Shown here piece after piece: positions 12,688 to 24,075 of a stretch of DNA of 64,000 bases. The position numbers were made by a program, and so were the translations under genes. The notes beneath the pieces are model-generated. The model was not told the origin of the DNA. It was given only the letters and a program-made list of their open reading frames with translations, and did not search any database. The DNA is from Chamaecrista fasciculata (taxonomy: Eukaryota > Streptophyta > Magnoliopsida > Fabales > Fabaceae). The first letter of the stretch is position 1. Each line of letters opens with the position of its first letter. The stretch spans positions 9,597 to 73,596 of the forward strand of contig QANZ01050626.1 in the NCBI GenBank assembly GCA_003254925.1, given 5' to 3'.

Positions 12688-13233
12688 GGACTAGCATAGA
12701 TGGCAATAAGAAAGAAAGAACACGATTGTACCTTGACATGGGAATGCACTTCCTGCAAGGAGGAGGCTATGATATCCACTTGAATAGCATTGGGGTCCCA
12801 AACCATCCATATGCCTCCCGCAAACCCCATAACGTCTATTTTGTAATGCTTTTCATAGCCCAAGTTGTTAATTGTGTTTTGGGCTCATTTGCCACTAAGG
12901 CAAGTTTCAGTTATGACAATAACGCCAGGCTTATTATTATCCACCAGATTTCGGAAAAATCTCTGAATAACGAGATTTCCAGCACCTCATACATTCCAAA
13001 TTTTGGATATAATGTGTATATATATTTAGTTATCAATCTCTATTGAAGCACGGTCTAATTGGATCCGGTCATGTTTCACTTATATTGTAGTAGAGTTATT
13101 ATATAATAGGTCAATCTGACACTTGGCCAATTTGGGTAAAGGGCCCAACCTGCGAGAGCAACTTAACTATCAGTGGTCCGATCAAATTGATAGTAAAATA
13201 CTGGCTAATATTACCATTTTTATATTAATTTTA

Positions 13234-14301
13234 GGGTAAAATACAGGAAAGGTACCTGTGGTTTGGCCTAATCTCACTTTTATGACGTGTGGTTTCAAAA
13301 GTTGCACATAAGGTACCTGTGTGTTTCGCCGTTAAACAGAAGCAGTACTTGTGTAATTTTCCGTTAAAGAAAGGGTTGTTTTTCTATTTTGGCCAAATTT
13401 GGGGGGGCAAAAAAGTAATTCTGATGCAAGGAGAAAGAGGCTAGATCCATAGTATTGCCCAAAAACATTTAAATTCTTTCAAAACAGTCCCTAAAACTCA
13501 AAAGTTCTAGAAATAGAGATTTTTGAAAAAAATTATATTGTTGGATTCATTGAAAATAGTAGGTTCCAAATATATATTTTCCTTTCAAAAATATTATATC
13601 TATAATTTATTATTTCTTACTCAAAAGTGTCTTATAATAAAATTAAAATGAAACACGGATAAAATTTTTTTGTCAGGTTGCTCTCAAAATTTAACCACAA
13701 GCTCATAAGGACTTCTAGATTAACTACACAATTTACTTTTAAGTCAAATGCTAAGTCTAATGTCTAACATGGTACCTTGAGGTATTACAGAAACTCTCTG
13801 CGATCTGCAATTTCAACAACCCTAATTTCATCAAATCAAATTGAAAACCCTAAATTTTTGAAATTGCTTCAAAATCCGTCGAGAAATTTGGAGATGATAA
13901 TTCGGGTGATTTCTGATTAATGTATATCTATGTGTGTGTGTGTGTGATTTCTGATTTAATTTGATGAGTGGAATTTGAAATTCGTATGAGAAATGAGGGT
14001 TTGTTGAGTTTATGGGAAGAAGATGATGATGAAGATGAAGAGAGTGTTGGGTTTCATCGTTTAATGTTCAAAATATGAAGCTAATATGTAGTTCAAGCTT
14101 CAGCAAAACCACAGGTACCTAATGTGCAACTTTTGAAACCACAAGTACTACTTTTTCCGTCAAAAATTTAACGGAAAATTACACAAGTACTTCTTCTGTT
14201 TAACGGCGAAACACACAGGTACCTAATGTGCAACGTTTGAAACCACACGTCATAAAAGTGAGATTAGGCCAAACCACAGGTACCTTTCCTGTATTTTACC
14301 C
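13234..14301. mobile_element. MULE-type long-TIR element, 1.07 kb, copy 1
   Basis: TIRs begin GGGTAAAATACAGGAAAGG (left) and, on the other strand, GGGTAAAATACAGGAAAGG (right), and extend for more than 100 bp with the phrases TTTGGCCTAATCTCAC and CGCCGTTAAACAGAAG. A perfect 9-bp target duplication TTAATTTTA (13225-13233, 14302-14310) fits Mutator-like elements. The interior (about 13780-14080) has a (TG)n tract and a stretch reminiscent of a 5' UTR with CCCTAA motifs, but no long open frame. A nearly identical copy in opposite orientation is at 33312-34385. Confidence 0.92.
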
Positions 14302-14310
14302 TTAATTTTA

Positions 14311-16385
14311 TTTTATAAATAAATCATTTTTTCCTATATTTGGAATGGTGATATGAGAATAAAGTTTAGAAGGTTCAGAATGAGGTTGCTCTCAACTGGT
14401 TGCAAACTTCCCACTAATCTAAATCTACAATAAGATATTATAATTTTATATCTTCAAGCAAGGAACTTATATATTTTGAAGATGAAGTACATATTTTGAA
14501 GATGAATGAAACAATTTTGAGGGGAAGTCAAATTATTTACAAATAATGTACTCTTTATTCTTCGTTAAGTTTCCATTTCATTAGTTTTTTTTTAACATAG
14601 TTCTAATGACGCATATATTCATAAAGTGTGGCCAACTAATTAAGGGAAAGTATCATAAACATGCATATATACATGTTATGTGTGGTTGACCATATGACAA
14701 TATAAATCCATGACCTTTGGATTCTCTCTTCCAATTATATATGTAACATATCCTTCATGACCCATGATTTTATGGTATAAGTGTAATCTTCCCTTTATTA
14801 GTATGCTGACCTCCCTTCTTCATGATATATTTATTAGGGTAAGATACACTTTAGTACCTTGCGGTTAGAATCGATTTCACTTTGGTGCATTAAAAGACAA
14901 AACTTGACACTCAACTACTCTGAAGCTTGCTCCGTTATCACTTTGGTACCTTGTGGTCACTTTCTGTCAGGATTTAAAAGCAAATGGTCACATGAGAGCA
15001 CGTGAGCACCTTAAATTGCCTAAAACCTCCAAGCAAGTTTCTTTTTGTACATTTTAGTCCTTTCCCTTTAATAAAAGGGATCAAGACACAAAGAAAACAA
15101 AAACTAAGGAATGTATTACGTGACTTTACTCTTGAACTAAAAGTTAGTTAAAATTAATTATAAAAGGGTCCTTAAAATTCTAATATCACAAAATCTTCTC
15201 TTTTTCATTGGATTTCTTTCGAATAACTCCTGATTTAATTACACTTTAATCTCAAAATTTTATCTAGAATTTTGTATTGATCATGTAATAAAATACTTTC
15301 GAGTAAGAAATAAAAACTTATGGAGATAAAAAAATTTAAAAATATATTATAAAGTCATAATCTACTCTTTATAGTTAATTCAATGATAAACCTTTGGTCA
15401 AAATTTTTTTAAGAAAAAATTCGTGTTTTAAGGACTAAATTGAAGAAAGATAAAATTTTTAGAGAATATTCTTGGGAATATCCAAATTCCAAAATCAGCC
15501 ATAGTTTTCTAAATGTTATTTCTTCCCCAGGAGTTTTGAAAATTGCAAAAGAACCTCATCTTCCTCTTAAAACACAATGCATCAAAGAACCCCAAAACGA
15601 CACCAAAACTCAATACAGCCAAAACGAAAGAATTATACAGTGTCGTAAAACAGAAGGACAGTCATCTCTGATTTAGAAAATGAGTTCGAGACAAAAATGA
15701 ATTGAGATCAACCCACAAATAAGAACACCAAAACTCAAATCTAACACAATGGATTTCAGATTTCAAGAAACAACTTCGATCAAAGAGCAAAATAATTCGC
15801 CAAAAAACAAATAATAGATTTTAGAACCATTACACAAACTTTCATATCCGAATCTCACAAAATATAGGGTGTTTTATGCAACTGAATGAGGAGAAATAAT
15901 CTGCAACAGCCAAAGATCAAAACCAATTTTTATGTATATGACAGTAAATTAATAAAATCAAGTTGTTTGGGAGTTTTAATGAAGAAATAGAGTGATACTT
16001 ATTGATTTTGTTTAGAAGTTATAATAAAATGATCGAAGAGAATAGAATAACTCATTAATTTTTTTTCAGTATATTGTAAATAACATAAACACGTACGTGA
16101 CTAAACTTAAAAGAATAAATTTGCAATATTCTCGAAGTTTCATTTCATTCACAATTCTATCACATTCCCATACCCATGCATATATATTAGCTAGCCTAAT
16201 TGGATCATTCCACTAATTAACAAACAATTTAAACGTCAACTAAAATGTAAAATCTTGATATAATAACCATGGTAGGTAGGTCATCCGATCCATATCCATT
16301 AATCCCACATAGGTCTTCATGGAAAAGATTAAAGATTAATCTAGTTTGGTCATGAAATATCTGTGAGCTATATATCGAAGAGGAC
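14311..16385. other. Upstream intergenic region of TKPR1; no gene seen
   Basis: AT-rich. It contains a single end of a GGTACC/CTTTGGT-type MITE at about 14835-14960 (compare 36321-36660) and a 78-codon frame at 15440-15676 with no recognisable domain. The last few hundred bases before 16385 are presumably the TKPR1 promoter. Confidence 0.4.
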
Positions 16386-16393
16386 TATAAATA
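16386..16393 (+). promoter_or_regulatory. TATA box of the TKPR1 gene
   Basis: TATAAATA lies 88 bp before the ATG at 16474, in ordinary spacing for a plant TATA box with a start site near 16420 and a leader of about 50 bases. The assignment rests on sequence and position only. Confidence 0.6.
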
Positions 16394-16473
16394 CATCTCA
16401 TTTTAAAGCATATATCGCATGTATAAACATAAATTCCATAAAAGAAAACTAAGCAAAGAAAAGAAAGAGATCG

Positions 16474-19400
16474 ATGGAGGTTCAATTATTGAGTAGTAGA
16501 AGTGTTGAAGAATTAAAAGGGAGAGTATGTGTGACAGGAGCTTCAGGATTTCTGGCTTCATGGCTTATTAAGAGACTTCTTTTGTCTGGCTATCATGTCA
16601 CTGGAACAGTCAGAGATTTAGGTATATTATTAATCATTAATTATTAATTGCCTAAAGTGTAAATTTGGTTTCATATCTTTTGCTCAGTTCCCAATTTAAT
16701 CTTTGTATATGTTTTTGTTGCATTTTTAGTCTCATATCTTTGCAAAAAGTCTCAATTTGATCTCATATCATTTTTTGTCTGATATTTTTTGGTGAGGTTG
16801 CAAAATTGATCATTTATCTTTACAAAGATATAGGACCACTTCTGCATCTAACTCAAAGATATAAGACCAATTCTACCATTAGGGATGATCAAAATACCCA
16901 TACCCAATGGAGACCCTGAAATTTATCCTATGGGTATGGGTATGGGTATGGGTTCGGGTATGGTGGTACCCTACCCGTACCCTACCCATATACCCATTAG
17001 TAATAATAAATATATTTTTATATATAAAATATATAATACTTTAACACTTTTTACTGAAAAAATATTAAAGTTTTTATAAATATTGAAATATTTTATTAAT
17101 GTATTCATATTTATGATTTATTTTTTTATTTTTAGTAGTTATAGATGTAAAAAATTGGATAAATATAAATTTTATATCAACAAAAAATAATTTTTTAAAA
17201 ATTTTCCGGGTCTAGGTGCGGGTATGGGGATTAGACTACCCAGCGGGTATGGGTATGGGGATTAATTTTGATACCCACTCACATCCGGGTGTCCGGGTAT
17301 CATAGTACCCTACCCATACCCATACCCTACCCATGATCATCCCTATCTGCCATTGACCCAAAAATATGAGACCAAATCTAAAACAAATAAAAATATGGGA
17401 CCAAATTGAGACCTAACCCAAAGAAATGGGACCAAAAATGCAAGAAAAAAGATATGAGATCAAATTGGAAAATGAGCAAAAGATATGGGACTAAATTTGT
17501 ACTTTGCCATTAATTATCTGAGTTAATCTTTCTCTTGTTTGTTGGTAATTAATTTCATATATATTCATTTTGAGAGTATATAATTATTGTTAATAAATTA
17601 TGGTATGTATATGTATACTATATAGGAAATGAGAAGAAATTAGAACATTTGTGGAAGCTGGAAGGAGCAAAAGAGAGACTGCATCTGGTAAAAGCTGATT
17701 TAATGGAAGAAGGAAGCTTCGACCATGCAATCATGGGATGCAGTGGTGTCTTCCATACTGCTTCCCCTGTTCTCAAACCTTCATCAGATCCCAAGGTATA
17801 TATATATATATACTAGAGGCTTTCCGTGCTCTAACGGGCAAGGAAATATGTATGTAACGTTTGATTTGGCATTTGTAGTTATTCAGTGATTAAATAGTAT
17901 ATTTTTATTATTCAATGACTAAGGGCCTGTTTGGGGGCCCTTCCCATCCAATCCCATCTCATTCAATCTTAAATTGTTAGAAGTGTGAAAATTAAAAAAC
18001 CAAATAATAAGTTTTCACTTTCTTAAATCTCATCTACTACTTTCTCTCTTCCATTATCTATATTTTTTCCTCTTTTAATATTTCAAAATGAAATTAATTT
18101 TGACCAACCAAAACACCCCTCACATATATAATATAGTATAGAAATATTAGTCCATAGAATGATTAATTCTTACCTAAGTTGGGAGATCCCATTCACAGAA
18201 AAAAGCTCTCGAAACAAAACTACATATTTTGAAATGTCGAACTTGAAATCTTGTTTGTAAATACTATAGTATTTACTTCTCCAACCAATTAAATGTTGGT
18301 ATATAATTATATATATACTAGGCTAAAGTGAAATTTTGGTCCTTTATTTTAGGGGCAGTTTACAATCTAACCCTTTATCTTTTTTTTTTTTTTTGCAATT
18401 TTAGTTAAGTTTCTCAAAAGTTTCACTCCTTGGTCATAACTATTGAATGTAGTCCTTTCTCACTTGTTTGAAGTTGGAATGTGACGATTCCCGATTGTTT
18501 TTACTAAGTCATTTTTTTGTTTAGTTGGGACTGTCAGCAAACAACGACAATTGAACTCTGAAAGTGGACTGTTGGTTTCATAATCAAATATAATGAACAA
18601 AGTATTTCATATCTCTCTCGTTTCATATTCAATTGTGACGAATTCTGAACTATGAGTTACTCTTTACCAATTCTTTTACTTTCTAGTGAAGACTATCAAT
18701 AAATAATGTCAAATCGAGTCCAAAAGTAGTTTTCCATGCTTTTTCACTTTTTGATTCATCTGTCTGATCGTGAAATGAGAAGTCCACTTTTGGAGTTGAA
18801 CTTAACCTTATTTGTTGACGATCATAACTGAAAAAAAATAAAATCGTCAAAAACAATATATAACTCGAAATTCGTTAGAGCTAAACTTGAAACAAGAGGA
18901 TATAAACCAGATTCAGTTATTGAAAACAAAACGTGAAACTTTTGAGAAATAAAAAAAAAACACTAGTCGTTGTGTGTCCCTATTATTTATCTCCTAATTA
19001 ATTAATTAATTAACAATTTTAATTATTTGATTCCTATCCCATTTGTGCATACATACACACACACAAAAGGCAGAGATATTGAAACCAGCAATTGAAGGCA
19101 CTCTGAATGTGCTACGTTCGTGTTGGAAGAACAAGTGTGTTAAGCGTGTAATTTTAACTTCATCTTCTTCAGCTGTGAGGGTTAGGGATGATTTTGATCC
19201 TACCATTCCTCTTGATGAGTCAACATGGAGCTCCACACAACTCTCAGAACAACTTCAAGTACGTATGCACTTACAAATATGTTAAATTATGTTAAGTATG
19301 AGTCATAGATAGTGAAGATTTAATATTCTTTCTATTCTCTTTTAATTCTCCTTCTTTCTTTTTCTTAATTACTTTTACTCACATTTAAGATACTTCATCA

Positions 19401-22400
19401 ACCGTATTGTAGTTCAGCTGATCTATTTATTTTACTTACACATTCACACACTCACGTTGCAATGTCTAATGTTGAGAATTGGATTCTTTAAAGTTTTTTC
19501 ACCATGCATTTCTTATAAAGTTAGAGAGAGAATGGAAGAAGAAGAGAGAAAAAATGTGAATCCTATAAAATAACAATATATAGGAACCATATTTTCTCTC
19601 TCTTATTCATTCTTTCTCTCTCCAACTTTACAAAAAATATATGGTAAAAGAACTCTAAATCATCTATTTCTTTAATGTTGTCCGATCAAATTGTTGTGGA
19701 CAAATAGTGGAGTCTTGATTTTATCAATTTAATAAAAAACCGACACTTGAATTAAATGATTTTAGAAATTAATAATAAAGTTATAAATTAATAATTCAAT
19801 ATACATGAGTTTAAAGGTTAAAGTCTAAAATTGATACTAATTCAACATACAAAAGCTTAAAATTTAAACTTGTAAGTCCAAGGTTCAAAGATATTGTTTT
19901 GTATTATCAAAAAAAAAAAAAAGATATTGTTTTGTTTCTTTGAGTTGACATTATGATGCAAACTTGGACTAGACAAAATGCAAAGCCCATATAATCAATT
20001 TTTTAGTTGGCTTAAAGAAAAATATTGATCAGACCATCTCGGCCGATGGTTAAATCCAGTTTTGACAACTTTATTTGACTATTTTTTAGTCCAACTTTCG
20101 AAATGATTTTCAATAGTAAATTAAACCACTCGATCTTCACACTATATAACGATTGAATCAGTCGAACAATCTGATATAATGTGAATAACAATGCCAACAT
20201 ACATATGTGTATAATTGAATATAAACTAAATTAACTCGGATGATTTGGTCAGATTATAATAATTTGGGTAAATTATAAAAAGGATATTGTGGTTTGATCC
20301 ATTTTTATATATAGGATTCATGTAGTTTAAAAAGTATCAAATTAGGACATGTGGTTTCCTCCGTTAACAAATAGAATTTCAGGTGATTTTTTTCATCCAA
20401 ATTAACGAAGTCAAGTTAGAATGAATTTTAAGATGGACCGTTTTATGATACACAGTTGATTATGCATGAAATTTAATTTTGGAACAGGCATGGTACCCAT
20501 TATCAAAGACACTGGCAGAAAAAGCAGCGTGGGAATTTTGCAACGAAAATGGGATAGATTTAGTGACGGTTCTACCAACTTTCGTCATCGGACCCAGCTT
20601 GCCATCAGACTTGTGCTCTACTGCATGTGATGTCCTGGGCTTGCTAAAAGGTAACTTATATACAAGGTTAAAGTATAAATTTGGTCTCATATCTTTTGCT
20701 CATTTTTCAATTTGGTCCTATATTTTTTTCTATTGCACGTTTGATTTCATATATTTACAAAAAGTCTCAATTTGATCCCATATCATTTTCAGTCTCATAT
20801 CTTTTAGTCAAGTTGGACAATTGGTCTCATATCTTTACAAAAGATTCCCCCGTTAATTCCACATGTTCTAAAGATATAAAATCAATTTTGCATCTGACCC
20901 AAATATATAAGACCAATTATACAATAAAAAAAAATGGGACCTGACCCAAAGATATAAAAAGATACGAGACCAAATTAGAAACTTAGCAAAAGATATGAGA
21001 TCAAATTTGCACTTTGGTCTATATATAATGATAATAATACTTATAATATAACTTTCATTTAATTATAGATAGGCCAAAGTGCATATTTGATTTTACATCT
21101 TCTTTTTGTTACATTTTTTTTGTCTCATTTACTTTTTGTTATAAATTTGGTCTCATATTTTTTGGTCAAGTGTAGAATTATTCCTATATCTTTGAATTAG
21201 ATGGACTAACAGTGTAACTTTTTATAAAGATATGAGCCCAATTCTACAACCTAACAAAAAGACACGAGACCAAATTAATCTGCAACAAAAAAAGATATAG
21301 AACTAATTCTGCATCTGACCCAAAGATATAAGATTAAAAGTACAACAAAAATAGATAGGGACCAAATTAAAAATTGAACACAAGATATGAGTCCAATTCT
21401 CCAACCAATTAAATATATGAATATATGCCAACAAAGGTTGGCCCAGTTGGTAAGGAGTCAACTCATAACTCACAAAGTCGTGAGTTCGAATCCCACTGCC
21501 GATGCGAGGGCCTTGTTGGTAGGCGATCTGTAAGTACCTCTATAAGCGCTCATAGAGCCTTGAGGCGCCCTGACCTTGGTGAGCCCCGGGACCCAACTCA
21601 CCTAAACTTTTGCTTATCAAAAAAAAATATATGAATATATGGTAAATAATGAATGAATATGCATGGATGGATGCAGGGGAAACAGAGAAATTCAATTGGC
21701 ATGGAAGGATGGGATATGTTCACATTGATGATGTTGCTCTCTGTCATATCCTCCTTTATGAGAACGAAAGAGCTTCTGGGAGATACATTTGTAACTCCAA
21801 AGTCATGGATAATCATGAGTTAGCTGCTTTTCTCGCAATGCACTATCCTTGGCTACCCATCCCACAAAGGTTCATTTTTAAATTCATTGGCCAAACTTCT
21901 ATTTTGATCCCTCATGTTTGTTTAAATTTCTGTTTTGGTCTTTCAAGTTTCCAAAAAGTTTCATCGTTAGTCACTGACTCTTTTCCATCCACTTTTTCCA
22001 TTAAAAAATACTAACTTTCATCTCCCAACAATTTTGCTCCATTACATTAAGTTCCTTCCCTTCTGTAAAAGAGCAAAATTGTTGAGAGATAAAAGTTAGT
22101 TTTTTTTTTCATTTTTTTAACAGAAAAAGTGGATGAAAAAGAATTAGGAACTAACGGTGGAACGTTTTAGAAACATGAGGAACCAAAACGAAATGAAAAA
22201 ACTTGAGGGACCGAAACAGAACTTTGAGAAAACATGAGGGACCAAAATAAGACTTTGACTTAATTCATTTATAAGTAAACTACAACTCAATCTTTGAAAA
22301 ATTATTTTAACCCCAAAAAAATCTTTGAAAGATTATTAAATTTACAACTTGCTCCGTAAGAATATGATTGGATTAAAGATTAATGAAGAGAAAGGGCGGA

Positions 22401-22889
22401 AGAGAGAGAAATGAGATATCTTCCTCTTATTTGAAAATTTGAAAATTAGATAAAAAGATGATGAGGGATTAGCTTTCTCTTATGAATGACAAACACTAAT
22501 ACATCGACACACTAAATTTTAAAATTATATGACATAACACGAGATATATTTATATATAGACAAGGGTCATGTGATTTCTCTCATAATGAATAAATTAATC
22601 TTGTAAGTTTGTTATTAATTAGAAGCAAAAGTAGCTTTGAAGTTTGTTGTTAATTAACCTATTCCTATAAGGCTACGTTTAATTGAACACACTAAACATA
22701 CATGAAATGAGATTGTGTATTAATTGGATTTTCAGGTTTAAGAAACTAGATAGGCCACGCTACGAACTAAACACTTGGAAGCTAAGGAGTTTAGGGTTCG
22801 AGTTTAAGAGTGTCAAAGAAATGTTCGATGATTGCATTGCATCACTGGAAGAACAAGGCCATCTTCCTCCTCGCCCTCGCACCACTTAA
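16474..22889 (+). CDS. TKPR1: Tetraketide alpha-pyrone reductase 1 (TKPR1/DRL1-type), six exons
   Basis: Exons 16474-16621, 17626-17795, 19070-19258, 20488-20650, 21677-21869 and 22736-22889 have GT/AG borders and join in frame to 1017 nt (338 residues). The product is an extended short-chain dehydrogenase (DFR/CCR-like): NADP-binding TGASGFLAS at residues 21-29, the serine run 137-140, and catalytic Tyr172 and Lys176 in WYPLSK. Long stretches, such as [15 protein letters not shown] and GYVHIDDVA, agree with Arabidopsis DRL1/TKPR1, including length and C-terminus (from memory, not a search). In that family the enzyme reduces the keto group of tetraketide alpha-pyrones in tapetal cells for sporopollenin. 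Introns of 0.9-1.3 kb carry several mobile elements, yet the coding sequence is intact. A different CCR-like substrate cannot be excluded. Confidence 0.92.
16650..17510. mobile_element. TIR element in TKPR1 intron 1, split by a hAT MITE
   Basis: GCCTAAAGTGTAAATTTGG and following phrases (CATATCTTTTGCTCA) on the left are mirrored on the right by TGAGCAAAAGATATGGGAC and AAATTTGTACTTTGCC. The two halves are separated by the MITE at 16880-17345, which therefore inserted later. Related copies are in intron 4. A clean target duplication was not found because the flanks are ATTAATT-rich. Confidence 0.65.
16880..17345. mobile_element. hAT-like MITE, GGGTATGGG-rich family, copy 2 (TKPR1 intron 1)
   Basis: It has the same terminal repeats as copy 1 (TAGGGATGATC / GATCATCCCTA). 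The 8-bp target duplication TCTACCAT / TCTGCCAT (16872-16879, 17346-17353) has one mismatch. Subterminal arrays include four G-triplets spaced by TAT from 16932. The element is 466 bp without coding capacity, nested in an older TIR element. Confidence 0.88.
17813..17860 (-). mobile_element. Helitron 3' end (TKPR1 intron 2)
   Basis: Read on the minus strand the sequence ends in AAAGCCTCTAG followed by a host T within a (TA)n tract, preceded by an imperfect GCCC...GGGC-like hairpin. The last about 45 bases closely match the end at 29511, so both are copies of one Helitron family. The body would extend rightwards into intron 2; its 5' end was not identified. Confidence 0.55.
17925..18125. repeat. 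Probable MITE in TKPR1 intron 2
   Basis: The left part begins GGGCCTGTTTGGGGG and the right part ends CCAACCAAAACACCCCT, a weak inverted match around an AT-rich core. It resembles the GGGCTTGTTTGG repeat type at 57480-57580 and 61651. Ends are approximate. Confidence 0.35.
20665..21405. repeat. Two adjacent MITE-like repeats in TKPR1 intron 4
   Basis: Unit one (about 20668-21023) has TATAAATTTGGTCTCATATC on the left and its near-complement ending AAATTTGCACTTTGG on the right. Unit two (about 21073-21400) starts GGCCAAAGTGCATATTTG and runs to a degenerate inverse. They belong to the same group as the element in intron 1. Confidence 0.5.
21428..21624 (+). mobile_element. tRNA-derived SINE in TKPR1 intron 4
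   Basis: A perfect 17-bp target duplication AAATATATGAATATATG flanks the unit (21411-21427 and 21625-21641). The body starts with a tRNA-like head containing an A box (GGCCCAGTTGGTAAGG, 21440-21455) and a B box (GAGTTCGAATCCC, 21482-21494), then a GC-rich body and a short A tail. This is a full-length RNA polymerase III SINE. It ends about 50 bp before exon 5 of TKPR1. Confidence 0.93.
21889..22260. mobile_element. MULE-type MITE in TKPR1 intron 5
   Basis: The left end GGCCAAACTTCTATTTTGAT and, on the other strand, the right end AGTCAAAGTCTTATTTTGGT form TIRs. The 9-bp target duplication is AAATTCATT / TAATTCATT (21880-21888, 22261-22269). Termini resemble the larger element at 59662-60789. 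It is 372 bp without coding capacity. Confidence 0.75.
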
Positions 22890-23529
22890 TTAATTAGCTT
22901 ATATATATATATATGTATTGATTAATGATGAATCACAAGCCCTAATATAGCAGGTATTGACTATATATATATATATATGTGTTTGTTTTGTTTATTTTTC
23001 TTTTGGAAAGACCATGCGTATAATGTAAACTAAATTACTGTTTAAATTAAAACCTCCCAATTTACTGTTTTCATATTTTTTAAATTGTTAGTATTATGCT
23101 ATTATTTGTATTATTATATGGACTAAAATGTAATTTTGATTCTCTATTTTATGGATAAGTTGCAACTCAGCCCTTTATCTTTTTTTTTTCTTTTTTGCTA
23201 TAATTTTTATCCTTCAAAATTTTCAAAAGTTTTACTCTTTAATCAGTTGGTCTCAACAACTAAATGTATTTATATTTCTTTCGTTTCAAGTTCGAATGCA
23301 ATAACTTCTAAATTACATATTTATCTTGACAATTCATTTCTTTATTAAATTAAAGTCGTCAACAAATAAAGTTAAATTAAACTAGTGGACCGCTTGTTTC
23401 GTAACTAATCGGACGAAATTGGTCAAATCTCTCATTAAAACTCTAAAGCCCTTAGTTCAAAAATGATTTCGCACATAAATTGACACATTTCGTACATATT
23501 TTGAACTATTATGAATATTATGATCCTCT
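22890..23529. other. Downstream region of TKPR1; no gene seen
   Basis: Two (TA)n tracts follow the stop codon (22900-22980). At 23120-23460 is one copy of an interspersed repeat (CTATTTTATGG, CCCTTTATC, TTTTTTT) also seen at 18320-18800 and, in inverse, near 28640-28800. No coding capacity. Confidence 0.4.
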
Positions 23530-24075
23530 TAACTTCAGGGTATCTAGTTCTAAATAGGATAGGTACAACTTCTCATCCCAAAGAGCACATCTTCCTTAAA
23601 CCAGACTTGAAGGTTAGTAAAGATATAAACCTCTTGATATCATCTAAGATAACTCCATAGGACCACGGGATTCTAGAAAGATCACCATCAGTCTTTACAA
23701 CATCCTTAACAATCAGATTCAACCAGCACATATTACACCATCCTAAAACTCAATCATATTCAGGGCCTCAGACATAAAGGCCGACGAGGAGAAAGCATAT
23801 TAACATAGGAAATGGATCCTCTGCAGTGCATTTGCACTGCAATTTAGAAAGATAAAGTAAGAGTTAGCGAGAGAAACGTGAGTCCCACTGACACTTTCTC
23901 TCTCTAGCTCTTCCTTTATCTCTCTAAATTGCAGTGTATTTGCACGGCGGAAGATCCATATCCATTAACATATGACATCCAAAACCACACCATTACTTAC
24001 TGTCCCTGCAAATTATACTAGTACTAGCCTGAAATGTACCTTCCAAATAAGAGCCATCCACATTTACCTTAAGAG
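23530..24075 (-). pseudogene. LINE RNase H-domain remnant, interrupted by a MITE
   Basis: Minus-strand translation near 24070-24030 gives KVNVDGSYLEG, the start of the RNase H domain of plant L1 LINEs, followed by a degenerate continuation down to about 23530. The MITE at 23808-23963 splits it. No intact frame remains. Confidence 0.55.
23808..23963. mobile_element. 156-bp MULE-type MITE
   Basis: Terminal repeats GGAAATGGATCCTCTGC and, from the other strand, GGATATGGATCTTCCGC, with longer shared TGCACTGCAATTTAGA phrases. A perfect 9-bp target duplication ATTAACATA (23799-23807, 23964-23972) supports a Mutator-like origin. The unit is almost entirely foldback. Confidence 0.85.

Larger units (their letters stand above)
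6450..13000 (-). pseudogene. Decayed L1-type LINE (endonuclease-RT-zf-RVT-RNase H), with later insertions
   Basis: Read on the minus strand from about 13000 down, one can follow the endonuclease (PGVIVITETCLSG and GFAGGIWMVWDP, 12990-12680; FGGCPPNPSR near 12100), the linker with NSFFHAS (near 9955), RT pieces (KQGDLISPYLF near 9120), the zf-RVT with CPQFNLDQECQNHLF (near 7310), and an RNase H remnant with FKLNIDG (near 6930) and EANQRADLLA (near 6580). Frames shift repeatedly. A solo LTR (10504-12025) and two hAT-like elements (7753-8274, 12234-12687) interrupt it, so the LINE is the oldest layer here. Confidence 0.8.

Noticed and set aside
21428-21500. A functional tRNA gene
   Set aside because: A and B boxes are present but no cloverleaf closes, and the unit has a target duplication and A tail, so it is a SINE.
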